The position numbers and the translations under genes are program-made. A stretch of 64,000 bases of DNA. It comes from Embleya scabrispora (GTDB lineage: Bacteria > Actinomycetota > Actinomycetes > Streptomycetales > Streptomycetaceae). The stretch is from contig NZ_MWQN01000001.1 of assembly GCF_002024165.1 (NCBI RefSeq), forward strand, positions 4,629,501-4,693,500, written 5' to 3'. Below are positions 32,871 through 41,324 of this stretch, one piece after another (the first letter of the stretch is position 1; each line of letters starts with the position of its first letter). The notes beneath the pieces were generated by a model. The model had not been told where the DNA came from, ran no database searches, and was given only the letters and a program-made list of their open reading frames with translations.

Positions 32871-33166
32871 TTCGGCCCCCGGTTGTCGAGGGCGGCGATG
32901 ATCCGGTCGGCGCATCCGGCCGCAGTGAGGCCGTGGCCGGCGGGTCGGGCCTTGAGGCCGTTGGCGTAGTCCCGCACGCGCTGGTCGGCTTCCTCGGCTC
33001 GTTCGGCGCGCTGGTAGTGGTGGTCGTAGCCGCGCCGCCACCGGTCGCGTTCGGTGGTGAGGCGGGCGATGCCGGCGCGGAGGCGGTCGGTTTCGGCGCG
33101 GGTGAGGGCGTGGCGTTCGGCGCGGTCGAGGAGGTTGTCGAGCTGCTCGGCGGTGGGCTCGGTCAT
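32867..33166 (-). CDS. Coiled-coil hypothetical protein
   Basis: 99 residues, highly charged coiled coil (about 5-65) with a small C-terminal helical part. Begins MTEPTAEQLD; several neighbouring genes start with MTEP, an N-terminal beginning repeated in this early block. Four-base overlaps on both sides. Confidence 0.6.
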   Translation of the reverse strand: MTEPTAEQLDNLLDRAERHALTRAETDRLRAGIARLTTERDRWRRGYDHHYQRAERAEEADQRVRDYANGLKARPAGHGLTAAGCADRIIAALDNRGPK

Positions 33167-33495
33167 GTCGGGTCGGCCTCCTCGGCTTGGGCGAGCGCTT
33201 CGGCAACGGTGTGGCCATTGACGGTGACGTGTGGGGCGGCGGCGCGGGCGAGTTCGAGCGCGGTGTCGAGGTCGAAGCGGTGCTCGCGGAGCCAGTCGTC
33301 CTCGCGTTCGGACGGCCGCATCTCGTAGTCCCAGGTGCCGTCTCGGCCGAGGCACCGGCTGTGGCGGGTGACGGCCCAGAGATCGCGGCCCCGGTACTCG
33401 ACGTCGATCGTGTAGGACGGTTCGTTGATGTCGCCCTCGGGGAGCGCGCACACCTGGTAGCGGGTAGGGCGGACGTGGATGCGGGGCTCGGTCAT
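33163..33495 (-). CDS. Hypothetical protein
   Basis: 110 residues, alpha-beta: 'YTIDVEYRGRDLWAVTRHSRCLGRDG' and 'FDLDTALELARAAAPHVTVNG'. Common in actinophages; unknown function. Coupled on both sides by ATGA. Confidence 0.62.
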   Translation of the reverse strand: MTEPRIHVRPTRYQVCALPEGDINEPSYTIDVEYRGRDLWAVTRHSRCLGRDGTWDYEMRPSEREDDWLREHRFDLDTALELARAAAPHVTVNGHTVAEALAQAEEADPT

Positions 33496-33833
33496 CGCTG
33501 CGGCTCCCGTGTGTGGGTGGCGGGGGTGCGTGTGCCGCACGTGTTGCACGTCATCCCGGCGGGCGGCGTGCCGGTGCAGGTCGGGCAGTCGGCGGCGGCG
33601 AGGAGGCTGTCGGCGGTGACGCCGAAGACCGCTGCGAGGACGGCGAGTTGGTCGGCGCTGACGTGGACGGGTGCGCCGTCGCTCATGCCGCGTTCGATCT
33701 TGCTGATGGTCGCGCGGTGAACCGCGAGGCCGTGTTCGGTGCAGCGGTCGGCGAGTTGCTGCATGGTCCAGCCGACCTGCTTGCGGAGGGCGCGGGTGTT
33801 GAGGCCGACGGCGCGGGAGGCGGTGGCGGTCAT
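33492..33833 (-). CDS. XRE-family HTH regulator with zinc-ribbon end
   Basis: 113 residues. Residues 10-80 are a Cro/CI-type HTH (LRKQVGWTMQQLADRC..VHRATISKIERG..VSADQLAVLAAVFGV). The tail carries CPTC and CNTC, a zinc ribbon. It could regulate early genes. Sits within a coupled run of small genes. Confidence 0.72.
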   Translation of the reverse strand: MTATASRAVGLNTRALRKQVGWTMQQLADRCTEHGLAVHRATISKIERGMSDGAPVHVSADQLAVLAAVFGVTADSLLAAADCPTCTGTPPAGMTCNTCGTRTPATHTREPQR

Positions 33834-34066
33834 CGCTTCGGTTCCTCGCCGATGAACCCGGCGCGCTGCGGGGGCTGGTCTGCCCGGTAGCCGATGACGA
33901 TGACGTCGTCGTCGATGGTCACGAGGACGGAGCTGTCCGCGTTGGGGTCGTTGTCGCGGGCGACGACTGCGGCGTTGATGGCGTCGGCGACGTCGGTGTA
34001 GTGCGCGGGGGTTTGGAGTGTCCATTCGTGGTGGACGACGGTGCGGGTGCGGCGGTCGGCGAGCAT
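33830..34066 (-). CDS. Small hypothetical protein
   Basis: 78 residues, an alpha-beta unit with 'DVADAINAAVVARDND' and 'SSVLVTIDDDVIVIGYR'. Coupled to the XRE gene by ATGA. Function unknown. Confidence 0.6.
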   Translation of the reverse strand: MLADRRTRTVVHHEWTLQTPAHYTDVADAINAAVVARDNDPNADSSVLVTIDDDVIVIGYRADQPPQRAGFIGEEPKR

Positions 34067-34118
34067 GGTGGTCTCCGGTGGTGGGGCCGGGGCGCGTGGC
34101 CCCGGCCGGGCGGGTGGT

Positions 34119-34433
34119 TCAGGTGCTGCGGGTGGCGAGTTGGTGCTCCAGGTCGGCGACGCGACCGCGCAGCGCGTCGATCTCGGCCCGTGCGGCGATG
34201 AGTTCGGTCTCCGGGTCGACCGGCATGCGGATGCCGTGGTCGGCGAACGCGGCGACGACGTCGGGGTCGTCGAGGAACAGCTCCAGCGACTCGTCTTCGG
34301 TGTCCCAGTCGCCGTCCTGGAGCCTCCTGATCAGGTCGCCGAGGACCTTGCGCTTGGTGGGTCCGTCGACTCCGGCGTCGATGAGCGCGCGGGCGACGGG
34401 GTCGAAGATGTGGCCGGCTGATGCCCAACCCAT
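34119..34433 (-). CDS. Conserved-type actinophage hypothetical protein
   Basis: 104 residues: MGWASAGHIFDPVARALIDAG, then 'VLGDLIRRLQDGDWDTEDESLELFLDDPDVVAAFADHGI' (parts shown separately in many actinophages), and a C-terminal coiled coil. AGGAGA before ATG. Frequent in Streptomyces phages and prophages; role unknown. Confidence 0.68.
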   Translation of the reverse strand: MGWASAGHIFDPVARALIDAGVDGPTKRKVLGDLIRRLQDGDWDTEDESLELFLDDPDVVAAFADHGIRMPVDPETELIAARAEIDALRGRVADLEHQLATRST

Positions 34434-34473
34434 GGGTCTCTCCTGGGGGTGGTGGTGGGTACGGTCTGTGCGG

Positions 34474-34504
34474 GCCCGCCCCTCGGTTCGCGCGAGGGGC
34501 GGGC
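34474..34504 (-). terminator. Hairpin between early genes
   Basis: GCCCGCCCCTCG (34,474-34,485) pairs perfectly with CGAGGGGCGGGC (34,493-34,504). It lies 12 bases after the stop at 34,516. Confidence 0.65.
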
Positions 34505-34515
34505 TGTTGCGTGGG

Positions 34516-34743
34516 TCAGGACGGGTCGGGCAGGAAGTAGGCCCGGTCGAGAGCTGCCATGGCCTGGCGTGCGTTGTCGCAGGCCAGGGAGCCGTCGCAT
34601 TGGTTGCTGGCCGCCTGGCAGGCCGGGCAGTCGTCCCAACCGCCGAGGACGCTGATCTGGTGGGCAACGAGTGCCTTCGCGGCGCCGAGGCCGGATCGGA
34701 GGACGCGGATGGTCTCGGCGTCGGATCGCGCGGCGGGGGTCAT
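34516..34743 (-). CDS. Small Cys-containing hypothetical protein
   Basis: 75 residues, helical, with CPAC and a second Cys pair (CDGSLACDNA). Possibly binds a metal. ATG start. Confidence 0.55.
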   Translation of the reverse strand: MTPAARSDAETIRVLRSGLGAAKALVAHQISVLGGWDDCPACQAASNQCDGSLACDNARQAMAALDRAYFLPDPS

Positions 34744-34812
34744 CGGTGGTGTCTCCTGTCGTCGGCCGGGCTCGGATGGCCCGTGCGCGCGGCTGTGTGC
34801 CCGTCTGCGGGC

Positions 34813-35970
34813 TCAGCGGGTGTCGGGTGTCTCTTTGGATGCGGGCGCGCCTGCGGGGCTCTCAGGGGCGCGTGGGGCGTCGAGCCAATGCGTCGACTCC
34901 ACCCGGAGCACCCGCACCTCCGACGCCCCCGGCCGTGCACGCCGCCGGGCAGCCCGGGCATGGGCGTCCTCGCGGCGCGCATACGGCCCCCAGTCGTCCA
35001 CCCAGCCATCCGCCGCCGCCCCCGGCTGCCACGGCTCGCGGGCTTGGACGACCCACTCGACGCGCGGCGGGTACAGCGGCGGCTCGGCGGCCGGCGAACG
35101 GTCCGTCACCCGCATCCAGCCCAGGGCTCCCCGGTGGGCGTAGGTCTCGGCAAGCGCCCACCGGGCCACGGCCACGGCGTCACGGTGCTCGACCCGCAGC
35201 TCGTGCCGGCCCCGCCAGGCGGACCGCCACGCCGACCGCAGCCGGGCAGCGTCGTCCCGCGCCTCGTCCCGCTCGGCCTCCAGCCGCTCGGCCGCGTGCT
35301 CGGCCGCCCATGTCCGGTCCCGCGCCAGCCGCCAGTCGCCCCGCGTGGGCATCCCACGCCCGGGATTCGCGTCCGCCTCGTCTCGGCGCCCGATCTCCGC
35401 CGCCATGCGTCCGGCGAGGTCCGCCGTCAGGGCGCCCAGGCCGGGGCCGATCGCGACGGCGGTGGTCCGCAGGCGCTGGATCTCGGCGGCCTGTTCGGCG
35501 ACGACCGCCTCCAGCCGGTCGCGCTCCGCGTCCGTCGCCGCGATCGTCTCGATCAGCGCCTCCCGGGTCGGCTCGCCGTCGTCGTCCTCGTCGGCATCGC
35601 GGGTGACCTCGATGAGCGCGGTGTCGTAGCGGGCGATCGTGGCGTCCCGCTCGGCGAGTGCGGCCAGCAGCGCGGCCACGTAGTCGGGCGCCCGCTCGGT
35701 GAACCGGGCGACCGCGTTGTCGATACCGCCCGCCTCGTCGACCAGTTCGGTGCCGGAGAACATGCTGCGGCCGTCGCGGACCTCGTGGAACAGCACCTCG
35801 ACGTCGCAGCCGTCGGGGTCGGGTTCGTGGTCGGTCGCGATGACCACCGTGCGGCCGGCGACGAGCACCGTGTGGCCGTCGACCTTCCATCGCCAGGGCG
35901 GGGCGGGGACGGCTGCCAGGTCGGCCCGGATCGCGTCGAGGTCGAGCGGCGCCGCGGTGGGCTCGGTCAT
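34813..35970 (-). CDS. Long coiled-coil protein, Ead/Ea22-like
   Basis: 385 residues. N-terminal part (about 10-110) has 'IRADLAAVPAPPWRW' and 'DNAVARFTERAPDYVAALLAAL', a pattern found in phage Ead/Ea22-type early proteins. The centre (110-260) is a coiled coil and the C-terminal third reads GALGWMRVTDRSP and EWVVQAREPW. Function is not known. Confidence 0.65.
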   Translation of the reverse strand: MTEPTAAPLDLDAIRADLAAVPAPPWRWKVDGHTVLVAGRTVVIATDHEPDPDGCDVEVLFHEVRDGRSMFSGTELVDEAGGIDNAVARFTERAPDYVAALLAALAERDATIARYDTALIEVTRDADEDDDGEPTREALIETIAATDAERDRLEAVVAEQAAEIQRLRTTAVAIGPGLGALTADLAGRMAAEIGRRDEADANPGRGMPTRGDWRLARDRTWAAEHAAERLEAERDEARDDAARLRSAWRSAWRGRHELRVEHRDAVAVARWALAETYAHRGALGWMRVTDRSPAAEPPLYPPRVEWVVQAREPWQPGAAADGWVDDWGPYARREDAHARAARRRARPGASEVRVLRVESTHWLDAPRAPESPAGAPASKETPDTR

Positions 35971-36317
35971 CGGGGCGTCTCCGTCGGGTGGTCGGCCGGG
36001 CTGCGGCCGTGTGTGGTGGTCGCGGCGGCGTCGCGGACCATGCGGGCGGCGTCGTGGTAGGCGTCGCGGATCTCGCGGCTGGACAGCTCGCCGCCGGACT
36101 CGCGGAGTTCGTCGCCCCGAGCCTGGATGGCGTCGGCGATGCGCTCCTGGGTGGTGGGTGGTGTCCAGCCCTGGTCTACGGCAGCCCGGACGACGGCGAC
36201 GGCGAGCCAGGCCGGTTCACGGCTGGTGAGGTCCTCGATGGCCGCGGTGATTGCATCGGCCAGGTCGAGTTCGGCCGGGGTGGGTGGCCGGCGGTGGCTG
36301 TCGGGCGTGCGGGGCAT
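35967..36317 (-). CDS. Helical hypothetical protein
   Basis: 116 residues, mostly helical (LADAITAAIEDLTSREPAWLAVAVVRAAVDQGW in two helices). ATG shared in an overlap with the neighbouring genes. Function unknown. Confidence 0.58.
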   Translation of the reverse strand: MPRTPDSHRRPPTPAELDLADAITAAIEDLTSREPAWLAVAVVRAAVDQGWTPPTTQERIADAIQARGDELRESGGELSSREIRDAYHDAARMVRDAAATTTHGRSPADHPTETPR

Positions 36318-36628
36318 CAGGTGCTCCTGGTGGCGGGGTCGGTGGGTCGTCCGGTCGTGGCGGCGAGCCGGAGGCCGGGGACGCCGTGGCCGTAGAGGGT
36401 GATGCGGTAGTCGCCGAATCCGCCCTTGCCGTAGGTGAAGGACTCGTTCTTCGTGGTGATCGTCTGGGCGTCGACCGCGACGAGGTCGCACCATTGCTGC
36501 CACTGGCCCATCGAGGCCGGGCGGGTGTGGACGGAGGCGTGTCCGTCGGAGCAGTCGACTGCGTGCGGGAGGACGAGGCCGGCTGCGGTGGCGGCGTCGG
36601 CGAGGTGGTTGGCGAGGGGCTCGGTCAT
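36317..36628 (-). CDS. Hypothetical protein
   Basis: 103 residues, alpha-beta, with 'DLVAVDAQTITTKNESFTYGKGGFGDYRITLYG'-type strands (about 50-85). Begins MTEPLAN as do other genes in this run. No known domain. Confidence 0.58.
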   Translation of the reverse strand: MTEPLANHLADAATAAGLVLPHAVDCSDGHASVHTRPASMGQWQQWCDLVAVDAQTITTKNESFTYGKGGFGDYRITLYGHGVPGLRLAATTGRPTDPATRST

Positions 36629-36686
36629 GTCGGGTCCTGGGTGTTGGGGTCGGGCAGGAGGCGGTAGCTGGCCCTGGCGGGGTGGG

Positions 36687-37136
36687 TCAGAAGGGGGCTT
36701 CGTTGCTGGAGTTGGGCGGGTTGCCCCAGCCGCTCTGCCGGGTCTGCTGCCGTGCGTTGCCGCCGCCACCGCGGCTGGCCTTGGTGACCGTGGCGGTGGC
36801 CCACTTGAGGCTCGGGCCGATCTCGTCGATCTCGAGCTCCACGACGGTGCGTTTCTCGCCCTCTTTGGTCTCGTAGGACCGCTGCTTCAGCCGGCCCTGG
36901 ACGATGACGCCCGTGCCGCGCTGGAGGGATTCGGCCACGTTCTCGGCGAGTTGCTTCCAGGCGGAGCAGCGCATGAACAGCGGTTCGCCGTCTTTCCATT
37001 CGTTGGTCTGCTTGTCGAAGGCGCGGGGTGTGGACGCGACGGTGAAGTTGGCGACGGCGGCGCCGCTGGGGGTCCATCGGAGTTCGGGGTCGGCGGTGAG
37101 GTTGCCGACGATGCAGATGGTGGTGTCTCCGGCCAT
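36687..37136 (-). CDS. ssb: Single-stranded DNA-binding protein
   Basis: 149 residues. OB fold (about 4-105): [44 protein letters not shown], '[16 protein letters not shown]'. After a Gly/Gln-rich linker it ends NEAPF, a short form of the acidic SSB tail that recruits replication proteins. It protects single strands during phage replication and lies beside the iteron array and helicase. Confidence 0.92.
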   Translation of the reverse strand: MAGDTTICIVGNLTADPELRWTPSGAAVANFTVASTPRAFDKQTNEWKDGEPLFMRCSAWKQLAENVAESLQRGTGVIVQGRLKQRSYETKEGEKRTVVELEIDEIGPSLKWATATVTKASRGGGGNARQQTRQSGWGNPPNSSNEAPF

Positions 37137-37142
37137 GTGGGT

Positions 37143-37388
37143 TCAGTGCTCCAGGGGTTCGATGTAGCCGCGGCTGAGGGCGATGGCGACGGCATGGGTG
37201 CGGTCGTTGGCGCGGAGGCGGATGGAGGTGCGGCGGATGTGGCATTTGACGGATGCCGGAGCGAGGTAGAGGGCGCGCCCGATTTCGGCGTTGCTGTGGC
37301 CGAGGGCGGCGAGGGCGAGGACTTCGCGTTCGCGGGCGGTTGGTGGGGTGTCGGGGCGGGGGTCTCCGCGTTGGGTTCGGGTCGGCAT
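37143..37388 (-). CDS. LuxR/GerE-type HTH-only regulator
   Basis: 81 residues. Almost all of it is a GerE helix-turn-helix: 'TAREREVLALAALGHSNAEIGRALYLAPASVKCHIRRTSIRL'-type core (residues 17-58). There is no receiver or sensor domain. Its start is 40 bp from the first copy of the iteron, so it may bind there; this is inference. Confidence 0.8.
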   Translation of the reverse strand: MPTRTQRGDPRPDTPPTAREREVLALAALGHSNAEIGRALYLAPASVKCHIRRTSIRLRANDRTHAVAIALSRGYIEPLEH

Positions 37389-37427
37389 CGGGCCGGGTGT
37401 CCTTTCGAGAAATTCACCAGCCCCACG

Positions 37428-37727
37428 ACCTCGCCCCTCCCTATAGGGGAGGGGGCGGGGCGAGGTCGTTTTCGGGTGCTGGCCGGTGATCGGGGGCGAG
37501 GTGGGGGCGAGGTCGGGGCGAGGTGTGATCGTTTAGGTGTTTATGCAGGTCAGAGGTGGTTTTGACCTCGCCCCTGATCATGGAAGTTCAAAGCTGACGA
37601 TCCGTCAGAATCGCGCCGGTTATGTCCGATTCGACCTCGCCCCCACCTCGCCCCTCGGCGGGGCGAGGTCGCGGATGTCCGAACTGTCGGAGTAGGGACC
37701 AAGATCAGGGGCGAGGTGGGGCGAGGT
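37428..37727. repeat. Iteron array, 11 copies of GGGCGAGGT; candidate replication origin
   Basis: The 9-mer GGGCGAGGT appears on the plus strand at 37,458, 37,494, 37,505, 37,516, 37,661, 37,709 and 37,719. Its complement ACCTCGCCC appears at 37,428, 37,565, 37,634 and 37,645. Copies at 37,494/505/516 are 11 bp apart, one helical turn. Two are arranged as a large inverted repeat around CCTATAGGGG (37,439-37,448). The inner part (37,530-37,630) is less GC-rich and holds CTGACG-ATC-CGTCAG (37,594-37,608). No gene is seen in this gap of 342 bp. Confidence 0.88.
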
Positions 37728-37730
37728 CGT

Positions 37731-39257
37731 TCAGGACGCATCCGGAGCCTCCCGGTAGGGCCTCGCAGACCGGTGGACGAGCGCGTTCCGCTCACCCTTC
37801 TCGACCACCACGAAGCCTTCGCGAACGAGCAACTCCATTGCCGCGCGGACGGCCTCTCGCTTGCCGCCGGTCAGCGCCTCCAACGACGCCTTCGACAAGC
37901 CCGGGGTCTCCTCGACGATGCGGCTGACCTTCTCCATGAGGGCCGTCGGCCGGTGCGTACCGCCCGCAGACCCGGGAGGGCCGTCGTAGGGCCGCGGCGA
38001 CCGCAACTCGACCCGCACGCTCCGGTCCTCGGACGAGAACATCTGCAGGTCGCCGATCACCGCGCCGACCGCGTGTTCCCGAACCCGGCCCGGCCGGTCC
38101 TTCGCCACACGCACCCGACTGATGCCGTGCGCGCCGTACCCGAACGGCTTGATCGGCTCGACCAGGTAGGCGGCGCCGTCGATGCCGGCGAGCTTGTGCT
38201 GGGCGCCCATGGCGTACCGACCACGCTTCTCCGCGTCCTTGACGACGTGGTCGATCATCGCCACGGCCGGGCCCTTGCGGGCGACGAACCGCGGAACCGC
38301 CTCGTAGAACTGGGCGGCGCCCTTGTTGTCGAGCGGGTCCAGGCCGTGAAGGTTCATGGCCTCGGTGACGCCGTCCACGACGCACAGGCCGGGCCGGTCC
38401 CGCTCGATGACGGCGCCGATGACGGACCGGGCCGCGTCATCGATCGGGATGTCGGGTCGGCAGTACCGCAGGCCTTGCAGGATGAGGTCGGCGGGGATGC
38501 CGAGCGCCATGAGGCGCCCGACGATGCCCTCGGCGGAGTCCTCGAAGTCGAGGTACAGAACGACGCCGCCGGCGCCGATGAGCTGGGCGCAGGCCAGCAG
38601 CAGCAGCCAGGTCTTGCCGGATTCCGACTCCCCCGACACCGAGTGGATCTTGCCCGCGTACAGGAGGGACTCGCCGTCGTCGCGCTGCAGGAACTCGGGT
38701 GCGGCGTTGAGCTGTTTGCCCGCGACTACGTCGGTCAGGTCGAGCGGCGCCCAGGGGTGGGCGACGTCCAGGGTGGCGGCCGTCCGCTTCTCGACGAAGC
38801 TGGTGATGAGCTTCCCGGCGAGTTCGCGATCGTGGTCGGGCGAGTGGCCGTTCTGCATGAGTCGGGTGCCCAGGGCGATCTCGGAGCGGATCTCCGCGTG
38901 TTCGTGGATGATCGCCGCGTAGTACTCGGCTTGGCCAACGACTGCGGCCTGGGAGTACACGGTGTGGAGGTAGGGCGCGCCGCCGACGCGTTTGATGTCG
39001 CCGCTGCGGGTCAACTCGTGGTTGAGAGCGATCGGATCGGTGGGCGTGCCTTCCGCATGGAGGCGGGACAGCGCCCGCCACAAAGTCTCGTGGGCCGCCC
39101 GATAGAAATCACCCGGGTCCATGAGCGCAGCGGCGCGAGCGTGCTCCGCGGGGTCGTACATGGACAGTCCGAGGATGCGCATCTCGGCGTCGATGTCGTG
39201 GGGCGGCAGGCGCGTCAGGGGTCCCTCGTCCTCGCGCAGGTAATGGACGTTGTCCAC
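37731..39257 (-). CDS. DnaB/RepA-type replicative helicase
   Basis: 508 residues. Residues 15-140 are like the DnaB N-terminal domain (LPPHDIDAEMRILG; AHETLWRALSRLHAEG). The RecA/AAA_25-type motor has Walker A GESESGKT (209-216) and Walker B LCVVDG (291-296). A winged-helix end (about 430-490, SLEALTGGKREAVRAAMELLVREGF) follows. It probably unwinds DNA at phage replication. The iteron array begins 4 bp after its stop codon. GTG start. Confidence 0.85.
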   Translation of the reverse strand: MDNVHYLREDEGPLTRLPPHDIDAEMRILGLSMYDPAEHARAAALMDPGDFYRAAHETLWRALSRLHAEGTPTDPIALNHELTRSGDIKRVGGAPYLHTVYSQAAVVGQAEYYAAIIHEHAEIRSEIALGTRLMQNGHSPDHDRELAGKLITSFVEKRTAATLDVAHPWAPLDLTDVVAGKQLNAAPEFLQRDDGESLLYAGKIHSVSGESESGKTWLLLLACAQLIGAGGVVLYLDFEDSAEGIVGRLMALGIPADLILQGLRYCRPDIPIDDAARSVIGAVIERDRPGLCVVDGVTEAMNLHGLDPLDNKGAAQFYEAVPRFVARKGPAVAMIDHVVKDAEKRGRYAMGAQHKLAGIDGAAYLVEPIKPFGYGAHGISRVRVAKDRPGRVREHAVGAVIGDLQMFSSEDRSVRVELRSPRPYDGPPGSAGGTHRPTALMEKVSRIVEETPGLSKASLEALTGGKREAVRAAMELLVREGFVVVEKGERNALVHRSARPYREAPDAS

Positions 39258-39269
39258 GGGACTCCTCGG

Positions 39270-39515
39270 TCAGATGAGCGTGAGCTGCGTGCAGGTGGGC
39301 GGCGGACACATGTGTCGTCGGTGGCCGGCCGGGGTGCCGGTCGAGAGTGCGTCGAGGGCCTGGTCGGTGGTGATGGACCCGCCGCCGGGGAGGTATGGGC
39401 CGTATAGGTGCGGGTCGGCGTCGAGATGCCCGTCGGTGGGGCTGTGGAGGACCGGGGCCGAGCACCGGGGGCAGGCGTGCGGCCCGCCCCCGGTGTCCTG
39501 GTGACGGTTCGTCAC
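39270..39515 (-). CDS. Small zinc-finger-like protein
   Basis: 81 residues with CPRC near the start and C-PPPTC near the end, His residues between. The GTG start overlaps the upstream stop (GTGA). Directly upstream of the helicase gene. Confidence 0.6.
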   Translation of the reverse strand: MTNRHQDTGGGPHACPRCSAPVLHSPTDGHLDADPHLYGPYLPGGGSITTDQALDALSTGTPAGHRRHMCPPPTCTQLTLI

Positions 39516-39916
39516 GCGTCCATGCGGGCCCGGAACTCGGCCTCGGACGGCAGGCGTTCGGTCATCTCGTCCAGGTACAGGCTCGGGTCGCGCGGGCCGG
39601 GTCCGACCTCGTCGAGGGTGCCGTCGAGCTTGCGCCGCCGGAACATCGCCCGCATTGCCTCGCGCAGCCCACGTTCCTCGTCGGGGGTTCGGGCGGTCTC
39701 GGCGAACGTGACGCGGACGACGACCTGTGGCGCCTTCTCCTCGCTCGCGGCGGTGCCGCTGTACTTCTTCGCGGTGAGTTCGACGACGGCCATGACGGTG
39801 GAGTCGGGTGCCTCGAAGAGTTCCCGCCGCTGGTCGCGGGTCAGGCTGATCTCAACAGCGCCGCCGGAGGAGTCGAGCTTGACCTCGGGGACGGCGTCCT
39901 TGGGGAGTCGGGGCAT
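39512..39916 (-). CDS. Early hypothetical protein
   Basis: 134 residues, beta-rich first half (VKLDSSGGAVEISLTRDQR; STVMAVVELTAKKYSG) and helical charged end (LREAMRAMFRRRKLDG). Genes with this beginning (LPKDAVPEVKLD) and position next to recombination genes occur in several actinophages; unknown role. Confidence 0.64.
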   Translation of the reverse strand: MPRLPKDAVPEVKLDSSGGAVEISLTRDQRRELFEAPDSTVMAVVELTAKKYSGTAASEEKAPQVVVRVTFAETARTPDEERGLREAMRAMFRRRKLDGTLDEVGPGPRDPSLYLDEMTERLPSEAEFRARMDA

Positions 39917-39949
39917 GGTGGGTCCTTTCGGTGGAGGTGCTTGGGTGGG

Positions 39950-40318
39950 TCAGGTGGTGTGCGGCTTGTGTCGGCCACAGGCGGGCCACCAGGCGCGGAC
40001 GTCGGTTGCCGCGCCGTGGGTGAGGTAGGCGGCTCCGTAGGCGTCGCACTTGGGCCACGTCTTGCCGTGGCCGCTTTGGAAGATCCGGTGGACGCAGGAG
40101 CCGCAGCGCAGCCCGACGGCTTGCTTGTCGCGGGCGTCCGCGGGCGCTTTCGGGTTGAGGCCGCCGCCGGTGAGCGGGTGGCGTCCGGCGGCGACGTCGG
40201 CGATCTGCCGCTTGGTGCGGCGGACGCCGGCGCTGTCGTCGGAGACGGGTGGGCGCGTACCGGCGAGGACGGTGGGGGTAACGGCGCCGCCGAACAGGTT
40301 GTCCTGGTGGGCGCTCAT
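39950..40318 (-). CDS. Cys-rich hypothetical protein
   Basis: 122 residues. The C-terminal half has CGSCVHR, KCDAYG and ACGRH, four Cys that may bind zinc or an Fe-S cluster. Overlaps the RusA-like gene by ATGA and is probably part of the recombination module. Confidence 0.65.
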   Translation of the reverse strand: MSAHQDNLFGGAVTPTVLAGTRPPVSDDSAGVRRTKRQIADVAAGRHPLTGGGLNPKAPADARDKQAVGLRCGSCVHRIFQSGHGKTWPKCDAYGAAYLTHGAATDVRAWWPACGRHKPHTT

Positions 40319-40833
40319 GACAGGGCCACCGCGACCCGTTGCCCGATCCGCCATACGCGGATGACGGCCCCCGGGCGCCGCAGGGCGTCGACGCCCTCCT
40401 CCGGGTAGACCTTCGTGGCGGTGACCTCAACGACCCGTGAGTCGTCCTCGATCGCGCCGCTGTCGGTGAGCGCGTCGAAGGTGGCCCGGACGAGCTTGTC
40501 CAGGTCGCCGCTGTACCGGGTGATCGGCCATGTGGTGCGTCGCTTGGGCGCGGAGGCGGGCTTGACGACGGTGAGCACGATCTCGACCGCGAGCGGCCCG
40601 CCGAGGGGGTCTGCCCCCGTACCGTCGAGCACCTCGCGGACGGCCAGGCAGACGGCTTCACGCCACGGCTTGACCCGCTTGGAGGACTCGATCAGGCGTC
40701 CGCCGCCGACGTGGCGCTTGCTGCCCTGGGGTGCCGGGATGCCGTAGGCCACGACCTCGAGGTCGGGCCGCACGGCGTGGAGCGTGCGGGCCATTGCGGC
40801 GCGGGCCCGGGCGATGTCGTCGATGGCGGTCAT
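40315..40833 (-). CDS. RusA-like Holliday junction resolvase
   Basis: 172 residues. Matches the RusA fold: 'VVAYGIPAPQGSKRHVGGG' start, 'PLAVEIVLTVVKP', then 'YSGDLDKLVRATFDALTDSGAIEDDSRVVEV', which carries the conserved Asp residues (DLDK, DALT, EDDS) that bind catalytic metal. Cuts four-way junctions during phage recombination. Encoded with ERF and YqaJ proteins. Confidence 0.88.
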   Translation of the reverse strand: MTAIDDIARARAAMARTLHAVRPDLEVVAYGIPAPQGSKRHVGGGRLIESSKRVKPWREAVCLAVREVLDGTGADPLGGPLAVEIVLTVVKPASAPKRRTTWPITRYSGDLDKLVRATFDALTDSGAIEDDSRVVEVTATKVYPEEGVDALRRPGAVIRVWRIGQRVAVALS

Positions 40834-41324
40834 GCGACACCTCGCCGGGCGAGCGCGGGCAGCACGACCGGCTGGCCGCTGGCGGGCGTCCACTTGCGGC
40901 CGGGGATGCCGTGCTCACGGGCCGCCTTGATCATGTTGGCGGTGCCCCATGCCCCTGGCCCGGCGAACGCCACGAACTCCTTGGCGCCGCGCTGGGCGAG
41001 CGCCAGGTTGCGGCGGGGACCGGCGCCGGGGCAGTAGGTCGGCAAGCTGCCCGGGTGGTGCACGTCTCCCGCCTTGCGCGGTTTGCGGTGCGGCCTGCGC
41101 GGGCAGGTCGGCGCGCAGTGGTCCCAGTACGCGGGGAACGGGTCGCGGGCGATGCCGAATTCGGCGGCGATCGAGTCGGCGAGGGCGTCCGCGCCGGTGG
41201 GGCAGGCGCCGTGGGCGATGACCAGGTTGCGGCCGTGCTCGTCGTGGAGATCCCCGATGACGGCCCGGATGATGATGGGCTTCGCCCACCAGCGGGAGCC
41301 GGTGAGAATGACGCGGTATGTCAT
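40830..41324 (-). CDS. YspA/SLOG-family nucleotide-binding-type protein
   Basis: 164 residues: 'RVILTGSRWWAKPIIIRAVI' start, 'NLVIAHGACPTGADALAD' and 'FVAFAGPGAWGTANMIKAARE', the glycine-rich loops of the cpYpsA-related SLOG fold (DUF2493), which binds nucleotides or nucleic-acid derivatives. Many phages carry it near replication genes. A Cys/His-rich insert (CAPTCPRRPHR) is seen at about 70-95. Confidence 0.8.
   Translation of the reverse strand: MTYRVILTGSRWWAKPIIIRAVIGDLHDEHGRNLVIAHGACPTGADALADSIAAEFGIARDPFPAYWDHCAPTCPRRPHRKPRKAGDVHHPGSLPTYCPGAGPRRNLALAQRGAKEFVAFAGPGAWGTANMIKAAREHGIPGRKWTPASGQPVVLPALARRGVA

Noticed and set aside
37428-37727. CRISPR array or tandem minisatellite
   Set aside because: Short 9-mers in both orientations at irregular distances; fits protein-binding iterons better.
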